Source: a virus
Virus record (IMG/VR): IMGVR_UViG_3300037235_000063
Span: 1-42,442 of that record
Length of the DNA: 42,442 nucleotides
Reading direction: 5' to 3' (one strand)
A program made the position numbers and the translations under genes. The notes below the pieces were generated by a model that was given only the letters and a program-made list of their open reading frames with translations, was not told where the DNA came from and did not search any database. This document shows positions 23,248 through 31,061 of the stretch, piece after piece (within the stretch, counting starts at the first letter, position 1; every line of letters begins with the position of its first letter).

Positions 23248-23302
23248 CGTCGGCCGCCTCGCCTCACTGGTCCGGTTCGGCCGCCGCGTCCCGGCGACCG
23301 TC

Positions 23303-23449
23303 TCATGGGTTCCTCCGCCCTCGACGGCCCCTGCCGGTTCCCTGCCGATGACCTCGGGCGCGCTTGATGCGGGTGGTCGGTCGTTTTGTCGGGAGCCTGC
23401 CAGCGGGATCGACGCGGCTGCGACGTCCAAGCCGCACGCCTTTCGCCAT
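23303..23449 (-). CDS. arginine-rich micropeptide (48 aa)
   Basis: 48 residues starting MAKGVRLGRRSRVD; about 17 Arg/Lys and almost no acid (one Asp). Ends in GTGRGRRGRRNP. A strong AGGAGG lies before the ATG, and the ATG overlaps the stop of the preceding micropeptide (ATGTGATG). Composition is protamine-like. It is one of four adjacent tiny basic genes; no family recognised. Confidence 0.6.
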   Translation of the reverse strand: MAKGVRLGRRSRVDPAGRLPTKRPTTRIKRARGHRQGTGRGRRGRRNP

Positions 23450-23568
23450 CACATCCTCCTGCCTTTGCGGTAGCTGTTCAGGCGAGGCGTCCACCGTGGC
23501 AGACGCCAGCCTTTAGGCTTGAGCTGTCGCGCAGCATTTTGAGTGTTGCGCAGCCCAATGCGTCGCAT
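23449..23568 (-). CDS. arginine-rich micropeptide (39 aa)
   Basis: 39 residues starting MRRIGLRNTQNAAR, with tryptophans in the middle (KGWRLPRWTPRL) and a basic end (YRKGRRM). Stop and next start overlap. The ribosome binding site is weak, so it may depend on coupling to the upstream 20-residue peptide. Basic and Trp-containing, it may bind nucleic acid or membrane. Confidence 0.5.
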   Translation of the reverse strand: MRRIGLRNTQNAARQLKPKGWRLPRWTPRLNSYRKGRRM

Positions 23569-23572
23569 GTGC

Positions 23573-23635
23573 CTAGCGGCGCTTGCGAGCGCGGATGCGC
23601 CTTGCTCGACGGGTTTGTCTAAGCCGTCTCGCCAT
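23573..23635 (-). CDS. arginine-rich micropeptide (20 aa)
   Basis: 20 residues, beginning MARRLRQTRRARR; 12 of 20 are Arg or Lys. It has an ideal GGAGG eight bases before the ATG, provided by the last codons of the preceding gene. Far too short for ordinary gene callers. Protamine-like. Confidence 0.5.
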   Translation of the reverse strand: MARRLRQTRRARRIRARKRR

Positions 23636-23637
23636 GG

Positions 23638-23718
23638 CTACCTCCGACGGCCCCTTCGACCGCGCCGACGGCCCCGGCGGTCTTCGGTGAAGTCATCCCA
23701 ATGCGTAGTCGGACCCAT
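23638..23718 (-). CDS. micropeptide with acidic head and arginine tail (26 aa)
   Basis: 26 residues. An acidic/aromatic first half (THWDDFTED) precedes a run in which 10 of the last 13 residues are Arg and the other three Gly. CAGGAG precedes the ATG. It begins 68 bases after the nozzle gene stop and opens the micropeptide cluster. Strong strand and codon logic with neighbours. Confidence 0.55.
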   Translation of the reverse strand: MGPTTHWDDFTEDRRGRRRGRRGRRR

Positions 23719-23785
23719 GGCGTTCTCCTGATGTTGAGCAAGGCCACGCGGCGGGCTGACGCGACGTGGCGTCACCTTCGACTTT

Positions 23786-25420
23786 CTACGCCCCAAAGAG
23801 GGTGCGTTCTTCGGCGGCCAGATGGAGCCGCTCCAAATTAAAATCCGGCGAATTGGTCTGTAAGTCAATGGCGGACCAAATCCCGGCCCCGTGCAGGGGC
23901 GAGGGCAGGATGCCGAACGGGACGCCGCGCGTCAGCTCGAAATCGACGCTTTCGACGCCGCCGGGGATGCCGCCGCCGCCGCAGGTGACAGTTCCGGTGA
24001 TCGAGACGCCGCGCCCGTCATTGTCGGCGACTTCGGCATAGAGCCGCTTGACGTTCTTGAGTGTGAGCGCCGACAGCTTGCTGGATGTCACCCGGAACTG
24101 CTTGGTCGACAGCCGCTTGACGAGCGTCGGGCTCGGCTGGGCGAACAGCCGATAGAGCGAGCGTCCATCGGTTCCGTAGGGCGTGATGGTGCTGTCCTGT
24201 TCGTAGGAGCCGATGTTGGTCAGCTCCAAGCCTTGGCTAGCGACGCTCCAAAACTCGTTGCCCTTGGTCGGGTGGAACATGAGTAACAGCGAGCGCGTGA
24301 CGCCGAAGGGATCGGTGAAGCGTCCATTGAGGAGCATGACGCGAAAGCCGAACATCGTCGCAGGCGCGAACGTGGGCAAATATTGCGACGTGTCGAGCTT
24401 GTTCCAAACGCCAGTCACCTTGTCGCCGATTGGCACGGCTTCGCCGCCTTGCAGGAGCGAAATCCCTGCGCCGTTGAACATGGTGAAGTAGCGCCCCAGC
24501 CGTCCGATCGGACGCGGGAACCGCTGGCCGACTTGCGGGTCGACGTTGAAGTAATTGAAATCGGTCGTGACGGGCTGGGTGAGCTGGCCGGGCGTGCCGA
24601 TCAGAGTGACATTGTTGATGGCGTCGATCGAGCTGTCGCCGAAAAAGTAGAGGTATCCGGCGCTCGCTGCGATGTCCATGAACGAGTACACGAGCCGATC
24701 GCCGAAGTAGCCGAACGATCCGCCGCCGTTGGCGGTCGAGAAATCAGCGCCGTTCGATGGCGCGGAGAACGAACAGACATCCTTGCCGATGACCCAGAGG
24801 CGGGAGCTGTAAACCTCCATGCCATAGATGCCGGGGAGCCCGGAGGGCATTGGCGGGATTGGCGCGGTCGGGTCCGTCTCGGCGAGGTCGGTGAGCCAAT
24901 CGGGGGCGGGCGAGCCGGGGGCAGATAGGGTTACGCCGTCCCACGCGTAGAGCCCGGCTGGACTGCCGAACAGGACGCCGCCTTGCTGGCCGACGGTCGA
25001 GCCGATGAACGCCGGGCGCCAGACTTTGGCGGTCGCCCAATATTGCGGGGCTACGGGTTGCCAAGTCGGGCCAGCCGCGCGCAAGCCCGTCGTGACGCCG
25101 GTATCAAGATCAACCTCGTCAATTGTGCCATCAGATAGAAACATCCAGCCCATGGCACCAGGAGGAGGAGCGCCAAACTGACTTGTCTGATTGCCGTAGA
25201 AGCCAAAAAAGATCCGAAGGATCGTCGTTGCAGCCGGGGCGGTGTAAATGGGAGCAGACGGTCCCCAGCATGTACGCAGATTACCGGGGCCGATCGCGAA
25301 GAAGTTCTCATTCCACCATTCCTCTTGATCGTCGATCGAGCCGCGCTTGGATTGTTGGTTCAATCCGCGCCATTGCTCGACCGTTGTCAGGTCAAAAGGA
25401 TTATCAGATTGGATCGGCAT
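23786..25420 (-). CDS. tail nozzle / DNA-stabilisation protein (P22 gp10-like)
   Basis: 544 residues, beta-rich and repeating, with propeller-like strings such as GVLFGSPAGLYAWDGV, SSRLWVIGKDVCSFS and GYLYFFGDSSIDAINN. N-terminal NPFDLTTVEQWRGLNQQSKRGSIDDQEEWWNENF is typical of podovirus nozzle proteins. It follows the adaptor genes and would close the portal/tail channel. The ATG at 25420 lacks a Shine-Dalgarno site and is preceded 20 bases upstream by a CGTCA-N11-TGACG dyad. Confidence 0.7.
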   Translation of the reverse strand: MPIQSDNPFDLTTVEQWRGLNQQSKRGSIDDQEEWWNENFFAIGPGNLRTCWGPSAPIYTAPAATTILRIFFGFYGNQTSQFGAPPPGAMGWMFLSDGTIDEVDLDTGVTTGLRAAGPTWQPVAPQYWATAKVWRPAFIGSTVGQQGGVLFGSPAGLYAWDGVTLSAPGSPAPDWLTDLAETDPTAPIPPMPSGLPGIYGMEVYSSRLWVIGKDVCSFSAPSNGADFSTANGGGSFGYFGDRLVYSFMDIAASAGYLYFFGDSSIDAINNVTLIGTPGQLTQPVTTDFNYFNVDPQVGQRFPRPIGRLGRYFTMFNGAGISLLQGGEAVPIGDKVTGVWNKLDTSQYLPTFAPATMFGFRVMLLNGRFTDPFGVTRSLLLMFHPTKGNEFWSVASQGLELTNIGSYEQDSTITPYGTDGRSLYRLFAQPSPTLVKRLSTKQFRVTSSKLSALTLKNVKRLYAEVADNDGRGVSITGTVTCGGGGIPGGVESVDFELTRGVPFGILPSPLHGAGIWSAIDLQTNSPDFNLERLHLAAEERTLFGA

Positions 25421-25440
25421 ATGTCAAGCCCGGCACGTTA

Positions 25441-25461
25441 CGTCACTCATTCGGGTTGACG
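25441..25461. promoter_or_regulatory. 21-bp dyad site, 8/10 but symmetrical
   Basis: CGTCA (25441-25445), 11 bases, TGACG (25457-25461): the two halves are perfect reverse complements of each other. It lies just upstream (on the - strand) of the nozzle gene start and overlaps the end of the preceding gene. Confidence 0.5.
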
Positions 25462-26022
25462 GTCGTCCGGGTCTTGCGGGTCTTTCAGCCGCCCTCGCGC
25501 GACCTTTCCTCGCGCCTTCTTCGCCAGCTCGCCAGCCACGGCTTGCTCGCCTACTGCGCTCGCCGTGTCGGCCGCCTCGCCCGGCATCCAAAAGCCGCCG
25601 CCGCTTCCGGTGGGCGGGTTGAGCGCCCTGTCGACGGCGTTCTCGCCCCAAGCCTGCGCGCGGGTGCGATCGACTTCGGCGGTCGGCGAAGGCCCGGTCG
25701 CTTGCCCGACGGCTTGCTCGCCCCACCCTTGCGCTCGCGGATTGCGCTCGCCCTGGAACGCTTCGCTGTTGACGTTTTGCGGCGTCGGCTTTCCCAGCTC
25801 GCGCTGCACCGCGCCCCTGCCATAGTTCTGAGCGCGAAGGGCGGGAGCCGCCGCCGCTATGGCGTCAGGACCGGACGCCGCTGGCGAGGGAGCTGCGGGT
25901 GCGCCCGGCACGGTTCCCATGGTCGGCTCGATGCGTTGGTTCATGCCGTAGGGGTCTTCGGCCAGCAACCACGAGCGCATGAGCTGGTGCAGCCCGTGCA
26001 TCTGTCCCGCGTCTTTCGCCAT
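25447..26022 (-). CDS. minor structural protein, disordered
   Basis: 191 residues. Helical start (MAKDAGQMHGLHQLMRSWLL), then Ala/Pro-rich, with a repeated pattern GWGEQAVGQAT ... AWGENAVDRAL ... VGEQAVAGEL (three related 11-mers about 30 residues apart) and a basic end. The repeat may be a docking motif. Coupled to the adaptor gene (ATGA). Probably a head-tail joining or minor tail protein. Confidence 0.55.
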   Translation of the reverse strand: MAKDAGQMHGLHQLMRSWLLAEDPYGMNQRIEPTMGTVPGAPAAPSPAASGPDAIAAAAPALRAQNYGRGAVQRELGKPTPQNVNSEAFQGERNPRAQGWGEQAVGQATGPSPTAEVDRTRAQAWGENAVDRALNPPTGSGGGFWMPGEAADTASAVGEQAVAGELAKKARGKVARGRLKDPQDPDDRQPE

Positions 26023-26756
26023 CACGCGCTCCTCATCGTGGCGCCGTAGGCGTTCATGACCATCTGCGGACAGACGACGGCGGCGCACATAGGCAAGTCG
26101 GAATTGAACAGCTCCGCCATCGCCTGCGCGTCGTCCTTGCGCTGCTGCTGGGTGAGCGCGAGGCAAGCGGCCCAATAGCTCACGGCGTCGGTCCACGGGT
26201 AGGGAATGGGCTCGAGGTCGACATCGGTGAGCAACGGCTTGGGGATGATCGTCAGGTCGACTTCCATCGGCGCGGCGATCGACGGGATCGGCGCGAGGTA
26301 GAGCGCGGCCAAGGGGCCGACGCCATATTGTGCGTACCAGCCCGGTTGACTGATCGTGCCGTAGAACGTCCCGCCATAGATGCGGAACCGGCCCTGGAAA
26401 TCGGTCCACACGATCCGCTTCCAAAGCGGCTTCCACGTTCCGCCAGTGATCGACCAGATGCCGTCGGCGTCCTCTTGCCACGCGCCGCCGATGCCGATGG
26501 CGAGCGATCTGCAGGAAAGGATGCTTTGCGCCTGCGGGCAAATCTGTTGCACGAGCGCGTCCCACTCGCTGAAAGGGTAGACTTCGCGGTTGGGCTTGGT
26601 CTGCAATCCCGGCGGGATCAGACGGATGCAGCCTGAGACGGCGGCGATGCGGCGGCGCGAGCGATTGATGAAGGCGGTGAGCTGCGGGATCGTGAAGAAT
26701 TGCCCCTGAGTGTCGTTCAGGTGGCTTTGCACTTCACTGACGTAAGCGGCGAGCAT
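26022..26756 (-). CDS. head-tail adaptor protein (P22 gp4-like) candidate
   Basis: 244 residues. N-terminal helix YVSEVQSHLNDTQGQFFTIPQLTAFINRSRRRIAAVSGCIR is the hallmark of phage adaptors that bind the portal crown; the middle is beta-rich, and a C-terminal helical hairpin follows (VSYWAACLALTQQQRKDDAQAMAELFN). Location between the coat gene group and the nozzle gene fits. The identification is from fold pattern and context. Confidence 0.65.
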   Translation of the reverse strand: MLAAYVSEVQSHLNDTQGQFFTIPQLTAFINRSRRRIAAVSGCIRLIPPGLQTKPNREVYPFSEWDALVQQICPQAQSILSCRSLAIGIGGAWQEDADGIWSITGGTWKPLWKRIVWTDFQGRFRIYGGTFYGTISQPGWYAQYGVGPLAALYLAPIPSIAAPMEVDLTIIPKPLLTDVDLEPIPYPWTDAVSYWAACLALTQQQRKDDAQAMAELFNSDLPMCAAVVCPQMVMNAYGATMRSA

Positions 26757-26765
26757 GGGGCCAGC

Positions 26766-27911
26766 TTACCGCTTTTTGCGTGGCTTGGGCCTATGCGTTG
26801 CAGCTCGGGAGGGCAGAGTTGTCGGCTCGTCATCCTCCTCGTCGGCGGCGAGGAGCGCGGCGACAATGACGGTGATGGTGGCGGCCGGGCTGGTGCCGCC
26901 CGCATTGGTGGCGGTGACGCCCAAGCTCGCCGTTCCGGCAGGGATGCCTGCCGCGCCCGCCGCTGTGACGGTCAGCGCGCCCGCGTTGCTGATCGCGTAA
27001 TAACCGGCGGGGTTGCCGGTCGTGATGGCGAAGGCGGTCGGGCTGTTGCTGGCGACGACGTTGCCGACGGGTTGGTTGGCTGTGAGCGGCAGGGTGAGGT
27101 TGAAGGTCGCCGGGCTGACGACCGGGATGGCGGCGAGGACCGGCCCGACAGGAGGAGCGCCCGCGCTCGTCTCAAGCCCATTGGTGTCCCTCGCCGTGAC
27201 GATCATGCCGATGTCCGCGCCCAGATCGGCGGCAATCAGGGTGTAGCCAGCGCCGGTCGCGCCTGCGATCGGTGAGCCGTTGCGCAGCCATTGGCGGGTG
27301 TAGGTGAAGGGCGAAGCCCCGGTCCACGTCCCGGTCGTCCCGGCAAGCGACTGCCCGACGTGGATCGAGGTAAGCGGGGTGATGCCGGGCGGCACGGTGT
27401 TAACCGGCCCCCGGTTCGGGTTCGGGTTCCACGGCAATTGCGGAATGGTCGCGACCGGCGACGGGATGATCGCGGGCGGGTTTTGGCCGGGCGTCGAGGG
27501 CGGCGGGACGGCGCCCATGTTGAAGATGTTGGCGAACACGATCGGCGGCGAGGGCGGGGTGGTGGTGAAGTAGCCGGGGAACAGGCTTGCCGGGACGATC
27601 GCGCTGCCGGGCGGGATGAACTGCGGCTGCGGGACGCCGGGGATAGAGGGCGGGACGGGCGCGGGGCCGACGGCCGGGCCGACGAGCGGAGTGGGCGGGA
27701 TCGGGACGGGTGCGGTGTTCCCCCCGGTCGGAGGGAAAACGGGAACGCCGACGGGATTGGCGATCGGCGGCGGCGGAATGATTGGCGAGCCGGTAATCGG
27801 GACGTTGGTGGCGGGAACGGTCGCGCTGCCGCTGCCGAACACGGGCTGCGGGATGCCCGCGATCGAGGGCGGGACGGGCGCGGGCTGGATCGGGGGGGTG
27901 CCGTTGCTCAT
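26766..27911 (-). CDS. proline-rich protein with Ig-like domains, possible head decoration
   Basis: 381 residues. The first 190 are Pro/Gly/Val/Ile-rich, with repeated PAPVPPSIAGIPQP / APVPPSIPGVPQP motifs. Residues about 200-280 form a bacterial Ig-like domain (TWTGASPFTYTRQWLRNG then GYTLIAADLG), and about 285-360 a cadherin-like repeat (ATFNLTLPLTANQPVGNVVA). It ends in a basic tail (HRPKPRKKR). Ig-like modules decorate many phage heads and bind cell-surface sugars. Start overlaps the upstream stop (ATGA). Confidence 0.65.
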   Translation of the reverse strand: MSNGTPPIQPAPVPPSIAGIPQPVFGSGSATVPATNVPITGSPIIPPPPIANPVGVPVFPPTGGNTAPVPIPPTPLVGPAVGPAPVPPSIPGVPQPQFIPPGSAIVPASLFPGYFTTTPPSPPIVFANIFNMGAVPPPSTPGQNPPAIIPSPVATIPQLPWNPNPNRGPVNTVPPGITPLTSIHVGQSLAGTTGTWTGASPFTYTRQWLRNGSPIAGATGAGYTLIAADLGADIGMIVTARDTNGLETSAGAPPVGPVLAAIPVVSPATFNLTLPLTANQPVGNVVASNSPTAFAITTGNPAGYYAISNAGALTVTAAGAAGIPAGTASLGVTATNAGGTSPAATITVIVAALLAADEEDDEPTTLPSRAATHRPKPRKKR

Positions 27912-28429
27912 ACGCTGTACGCCTGCGTTATGGTGGCGCAGCCGCTTCCGGTGATAACGACGTTCTGTCCGTCGGCGATCACGAGCCCGGACGCGCCGGA
28001 AGGAACGAGGGTGGAGCTGGGCGCGGGGACCAACTTCCAGCCGAACCAGTTCGGCGGCCGACGCCCGGCGAAGGAGCGGAGTGGCGGGTCGGTCTGGCCG
28101 GTTGCGCGCTGCCACGCCCGGAACGCCTCGACTTCATCGTTGAACTTGCGGAACGTCGGTGGGCCGCACGGCTTCGGCGGGCAACCGCACATTGTCGTGC
28201 GTTGCGGCGGAATGGAGCCCGGCAGCAGGCCGGTCCCCAGCGTCCGTTGCGCGGGGAACCGCTGGACAGGCGGGTAGAACATTTTGACGCAGTTCGAGCC
28301 GGTGGCGACGATCCACGCGCCCTTTGGGATCACGAACCCGTTACCGCAGACCTTGACTTGGCGCGGTTGTCCGAACGGCGACAGCGAAGCGCCGGGAGGT
28401 CCGGGCGGCCATGCGCTGACGGGCAGCAT
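27908..28429 (-). CDS. hypothetical virion protein
   Basis: 173 residues. Ordered in the middle (CGNGFVIPKGAWIVATGSNCVKMFYPP and FNDEVEAFRAWQRATGQ), with a CGCPPKPCGPP cysteine/proline cluster (residues about 81-89). C-terminal GLVIADGQNVVITGSGCATI is beta-like. It sits directly behind the coat protein gene with no gap, so a decoration or head-completion role is likely. Confidence 0.55.
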   Translation of the reverse strand: MLPVSAWPPGPPGASLSPFGQPRQVKVCGNGFVIPKGAWIVATGSNCVKMFYPPVQRFPAQRTLGTGLLPGSIPPQRTTMCGCPPKPCGPPTFRKFNDEVEAFRAWQRATGQTDPPLRSFAGRRPPNWFGWKLVPAPSSTLVPSGASGLVIADGQNVVITGSGCATITQAYSV

Positions 28430-29446
28430 TTAGAACGGCGCTCCTCCCGTGATGCCGGTTATCTGCATCCCGGTCGATGGCTTAGAGCAGACCAGATTGA
28501 GCGCAGTAATCGAAAGACCCACGCTCGCGATCTGCCCTTGCGGGATGGTGGAGTACCAGCCGGTCCACGCAAAATTTGCATCTTCATGTACCACGAGCGT
28601 GATGTATTTTGAATTAAATCCATAGGCGGTACCCTGCGGACAATTCAAGTCGAAAAACAGCGGGGTATCCCCCAAAAGCAAACCTCTAAACCCAGAATTG
28701 ACCGGGTCATCTTTGCCCCAACGGGAGCTGGGATCGTTGTTGTATCGTTCGACGCTCATGAAGTCGGTGAGGAGGGTGGTCCAGTCCTCGACGCTCATGA
28801 CCATGAAGTCGAGCGCCTCGCCGCCGCTGTTCTTCACCGCCGCCAGCATGTTGGGGATGAACGCGGCGCGGGTCAGGATGTCGCCTGCGCCGGTTGTCAC
28901 CAAGCCCTGCCAATCGGGATAAGTGACGCGGCTTAATCCGCCATAGGTGGGCGCGGTGGTCGCGTTGCCATAAGCGTCCTGTAACGAGAACATTTGCAGG
29001 ACATTTGTGACCGGAGGCCCGAACAAAGCGGTTGTGAGCGCCTGCAACGAACTGTTTTTTAGGTCGTTGAGCTTGAGCATGAGGCGGGAGGCGACGGCGA
29101 TCGCGTCTTGCGTCACGAGCTGTTCGAGGCCAAGCGAACTGACCGGCGTGGCCAGCGCGCACATGTTAAATTCCGCATTGACGGTTGCGGCCACGTCCTG
29201 GGGCAGGTTGAACTGCCCGGCTGGTCCGATCCAGCTCGATTGGACGTACTGCCCCGTCTGCACCGGCTGGGTGTAGGGCGAGACGCCGCCGCTGGCCCGG
29301 ATGGCGTTACGGAGGAGAAGGGCGAGGAGCGGATTTTGTTTGTATATTAAGATGACGACCATCTGCGCGAAGACGCGGCGGACGGTTGCTTGCAGCTCCA
29401 GACCGATGGGACCGGCTGGAATAATTCCCGCGCCAAGCAGGGGCAT
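28430..29446 (-). CDS. major capsid protein
   Basis: 338 residues, directly downstream of a scaffold-like gene and upstream of head proteins, the usual coat position. Features include a helical segment (AFAQ-type RVFAQMVVILIYKQNPLLALLLRN), an E-loop-like stretch, and FMVMSVEDWTTLLTDFMSVERYNN, followed by FRGLLLGDTPLFFDLNCPQ and YITLVVHEDANFAWTGWY near the C-terminus, typical of phage HK97-fold coat proteins of podoviruses. No cysteine-rich or catalytic motif. Assigned from context and fold pattern. A low-GC patch (28590-28700) interrupts the high-GC coding. Confidence 0.75.
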   Translation of the reverse strand: MPLLGAGIIPAGPIGLELQATVRRVFAQMVVILIYKQNPLLALLLRNAIRASGGVSPYTQPVQTGQYVQSSWIGPAGQFNLPQDVAATVNAEFNMCALATPVSSLGLEQLVTQDAIAVASRLMLKLNDLKNSSLQALTTALFGPPVTNVLQMFSLQDAYGNATTAPTYGGLSRVTYPDWQGLVTTGAGDILTRAAFIPNMLAAVKNSGGEALDFMVMSVEDWTTLLTDFMSVERYNNDPSSRWGKDDPVNSGFRGLLLGDTPLFFDLNCPQGTAYGFNSKYITLVVHEDANFAWTGWYSTIPQGQIASVGLSITALNLVCSKPSTGMQITGITGGAPF

Positions 29447-29450
29447 TTAA

Positions 29451-29990
29451 TTACCTCCCTCGGGCGCGCTCCTCATCACGGTGGATTGCGCCTAGGATTT
29501 CTTTGCGTCCCCACGCTTCCGGGTCTTTGGCTATTTCGGCGAAGCCATCCGCCTTTTCATGATGCCAGAACTGGCTGTCATGGGTCGGAGCTGACATCTG
29601 CGGGTTCTTGCTCGCCCTGTATTCGGCCGCCACTTCGTGATCGGCGACGGCGCGTTCGTGCATCCACTTTTCGAGGTCTTTCATCCCCTCGTCGGTGAAA
29701 CCGTATTGTTTCTGGACTTTGGCGCGGCTGGCGTTCCAAGCCTCGCGGTCGGCGCGGGCCGCCGCCTCGGCCGCCTCGCGCTGTTTCTTCTGGTCCTCGG
29801 CGCTGAACCGTTGCTCGACCTTCTGTTCAAGATCGAAGTCGGGGATGGAAAGGTTCGGATATTTTTCCTTGATGAGCGCCTTCGCCTGTTTGTTGAACTT
29901 CGGATCGTTGTAGATGCTTTCGACAAAGTCGGCGGTCATCCGCTTGTCTTGGAGGTATTTATATTCCTCGTCCGAGATGGTGCGGGGCAT
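29451..29990 (-). CDS. scaffolding protein candidate
   Basis: 179 residues, almost fully helical and highly charged (KFNKQAKALIKEKYPNL, then EQKVEQRFSAEDQKKQREAAEAAARADREAW), with a basic C-terminal end. It starts MPRTISDEEYKYLQDKRMT. A helical charged protein just before the coat gene is the scaffold position. Four bases separate its stop from the coat ATG. Confidence 0.7.
   Translation of the reverse strand: MPRTISDEEYKYLQDKRMTADFVESIYNDPKFNKQAKALIKEKYPNLSIPDFDLEQKVEQRFSAEDQKKQREAAEAAARADREAWNASRAKVQKQYGFTDEGMKDLEKWMHERAVADHEVAAEYRASKNPQMSAPTHDSQFWHHEKADGFAEIAKDPEAWGRKEILGAIHRDEERARGR
29576..29596. promoter_or_regulatory. 21-bp dyad site, perfect, inside scaffold gene
   Basis: TGTCA (29576-29580), 11 bases, TGACA (29592-29596). 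It lies within the scaffold gene, 130 bp before the coat gene start, where a promoter for extra coat mRNA would be expected. All ten fixed bases match. Confidence 0.5.
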
Positions 29991-30081
29991 CTAAAACTCC
30001 GATGACTGGGGGAGGACGCCTAGCCTCAACACGGCCCGTCCTCCCCCGACCGTTAGCTGCTTCTCGCTTTGGTCGTTCCGG

Positions 30082-30267
30082 TTAGCTCTTGTTGTCCTTG
30101 CCTACGATGGACGGTTGGAGTGGGACGCCCCCTTCCGGCTTGGGTACCACTTTCGGGATCGCACCCCACTCCGAGATTTCCGATTGGGTGTCGACTTGGA
30201 GGATCGTCCTCGGCGGCGTCTCCGGGGGCGACGTGATCGGCGGGTCGTATGAACGGTTCTGAGCCAC
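30082..30267 (-). CDS. small polar protein before scaffold
   Basis: 61 residues from a GTG with GGAGG ahead. Pro/Ser/Glu-rich (DPPITSPPETPPRTIL, EISEWGAIPKVVPKPEGG), probably disordered. Follows a perfect dyad site and starts the scaffold/coat group. The 91 bp between it and the scaffold gene hold no obvious gene. Confidence 0.5.
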   Translation of the reverse strand: MAQNRSYDPPITSPPETPPRTILQVDTQSEISEWGAIPKVVPKPEGGVPLQPSIVGKDNKS

Positions 30268-30292
30268 GTTTTCCTCCAAGTCTAAGTTAGAC

Positions 30293-30313
30293 TGTCAACC
30301 CATATGCATGACA
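30293..30313. promoter_or_regulatory. 21-bp dyad site, perfect TGTCA-N11-TGACA
   Basis: TGTCA (30293-30297), 11 bases, TGACA (30309-30313), with the extended TAGAC-TGTCA left arm seen at 7.6 and 17.2 kb. It overlaps the stop of the PEP-CTERM gene and lies upstream of the 30267 gene, scaffold and coat on the - strand. Confidence 0.7.
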
Positions 30314-31011
30314 GTCACCGTTGCGGCCGGTTCGGCGGCTGCGTCGGCCCGGCCGGGTACTGGTCGAGGCCGCTCGCCTCGGGCGGAAGGTCGGAGCGCG
30401 ACGGGCGGGGCTGTCGCGCCGTCTCGCTGTGCCGCACAGCCTCGGTCCCGTGGCGATGTGCTTCCTCGGCGCGTCATCGCGCCCCACGCCATGAAGCCGA
30501 AGCCGATGAGCATCATCGCCCAAGTCGAAGGCTCGGGGACCGTCGTGGTCGCCGTCACCGTGCCGTCGATCGCCAGATTGATCGGCGACGCGCCGCTGGT
30601 TCCGGAAACTTCGGCGAAGTAGGTTCCGGCGCCGAGAATGTTCGGCCCGACGGTCGCCTCCTGGCCGCCCGCCGTATCGGTGAAGGGCGAGCTCGTGATT
30701 AAGGTTCCGATCGGAATAGCGAGCGGCGCGGGTCCGATCCCGGTTTGGCTGTTGAGCGAAAGGATGCCGCCGACGATCTTCTCATCGCCGACGCCGCTGT
30801 CGCTGATCGAGGCGCTGACGGTTTCCGTCACCGGCAGGTTGAAAGAGAAGAACTGCGCGAAGGGGATGCCAAGACCGGGTGTTGCCTCGGCTGGGAGCGC
30901 CTTACTCTGGTTGAGGATCGTGCCGACGTTGGCGACGGAGACGACTGCCCCGGCGCTGGGCGCGGCGCTCGCCGCCAGTAGTGCGGCGGTCAAAACAAAT
31001 CTGTTCATCAT
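30295..31011 (-). CDS. secreted protein with PEP-CTERM sorting signal
   Basis: 238 residues. Signal peptide at the N-terminus (MMNRFVLTAALLAASAAPSAG), then a beta-rich domain with FTDT and GAGTYFAEVSGTSG strings. Residues 158-163 are VPEPST, followed by a hydrophobic helix (WAMMLIGFGFMAWG) and RR at 181-182: the PEP-CTERM sorting signal recognised by the exosortase of exopolysaccharide-making bacteria. An odd 56-residue Arg/Pro/Ala-rich tail follows, where the family normally ends, perhaps after loss of a stop codon. The gene interrupts the virion operon, so it is a likely host-derived moron. Phage-encoded members are unexpected. Confidence 0.75.
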   Translation of the reverse strand: MMNRFVLTAALLAASAAPSAGAVVSVANVGTILNQSKALPAEATPGLGIPFAQFFSFNLPVTETVSASISDSGVGDEKIVGGILSLNSQTGIGPAPLAIPIGTLITSSPFTDTAGGQEATVGPNILGAGTYFAEVSGTSGASPINLAIDGTVTATTTVPEPSTWAMMLIGFGFMAWGAMTRRGSTSPRDRGCAAQRDGATAPPVALRPSARGERPRPVPGRADAAAEPAATVTVMHMG

Positions 31012-31061
31012 GTCACGGTATCCCCTGCTCGAAATTGAGCGCGCTTTTCGTAGCACGGGGA

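Noticed and set aside
25447-26565. 372-codon frame reading through the adaptor gene
   Set aside because: Its first half is a shadow of the adaptor gene; the real gene starts at 26022.
30308-30622. + strand frame starting at the dyad site, antisense to the PEP-CTERM gene
   Set aside because: Its ATG position mimics that of the endolysin, but the translated sequence is a biased shadow of the PEP-CTERM gene.
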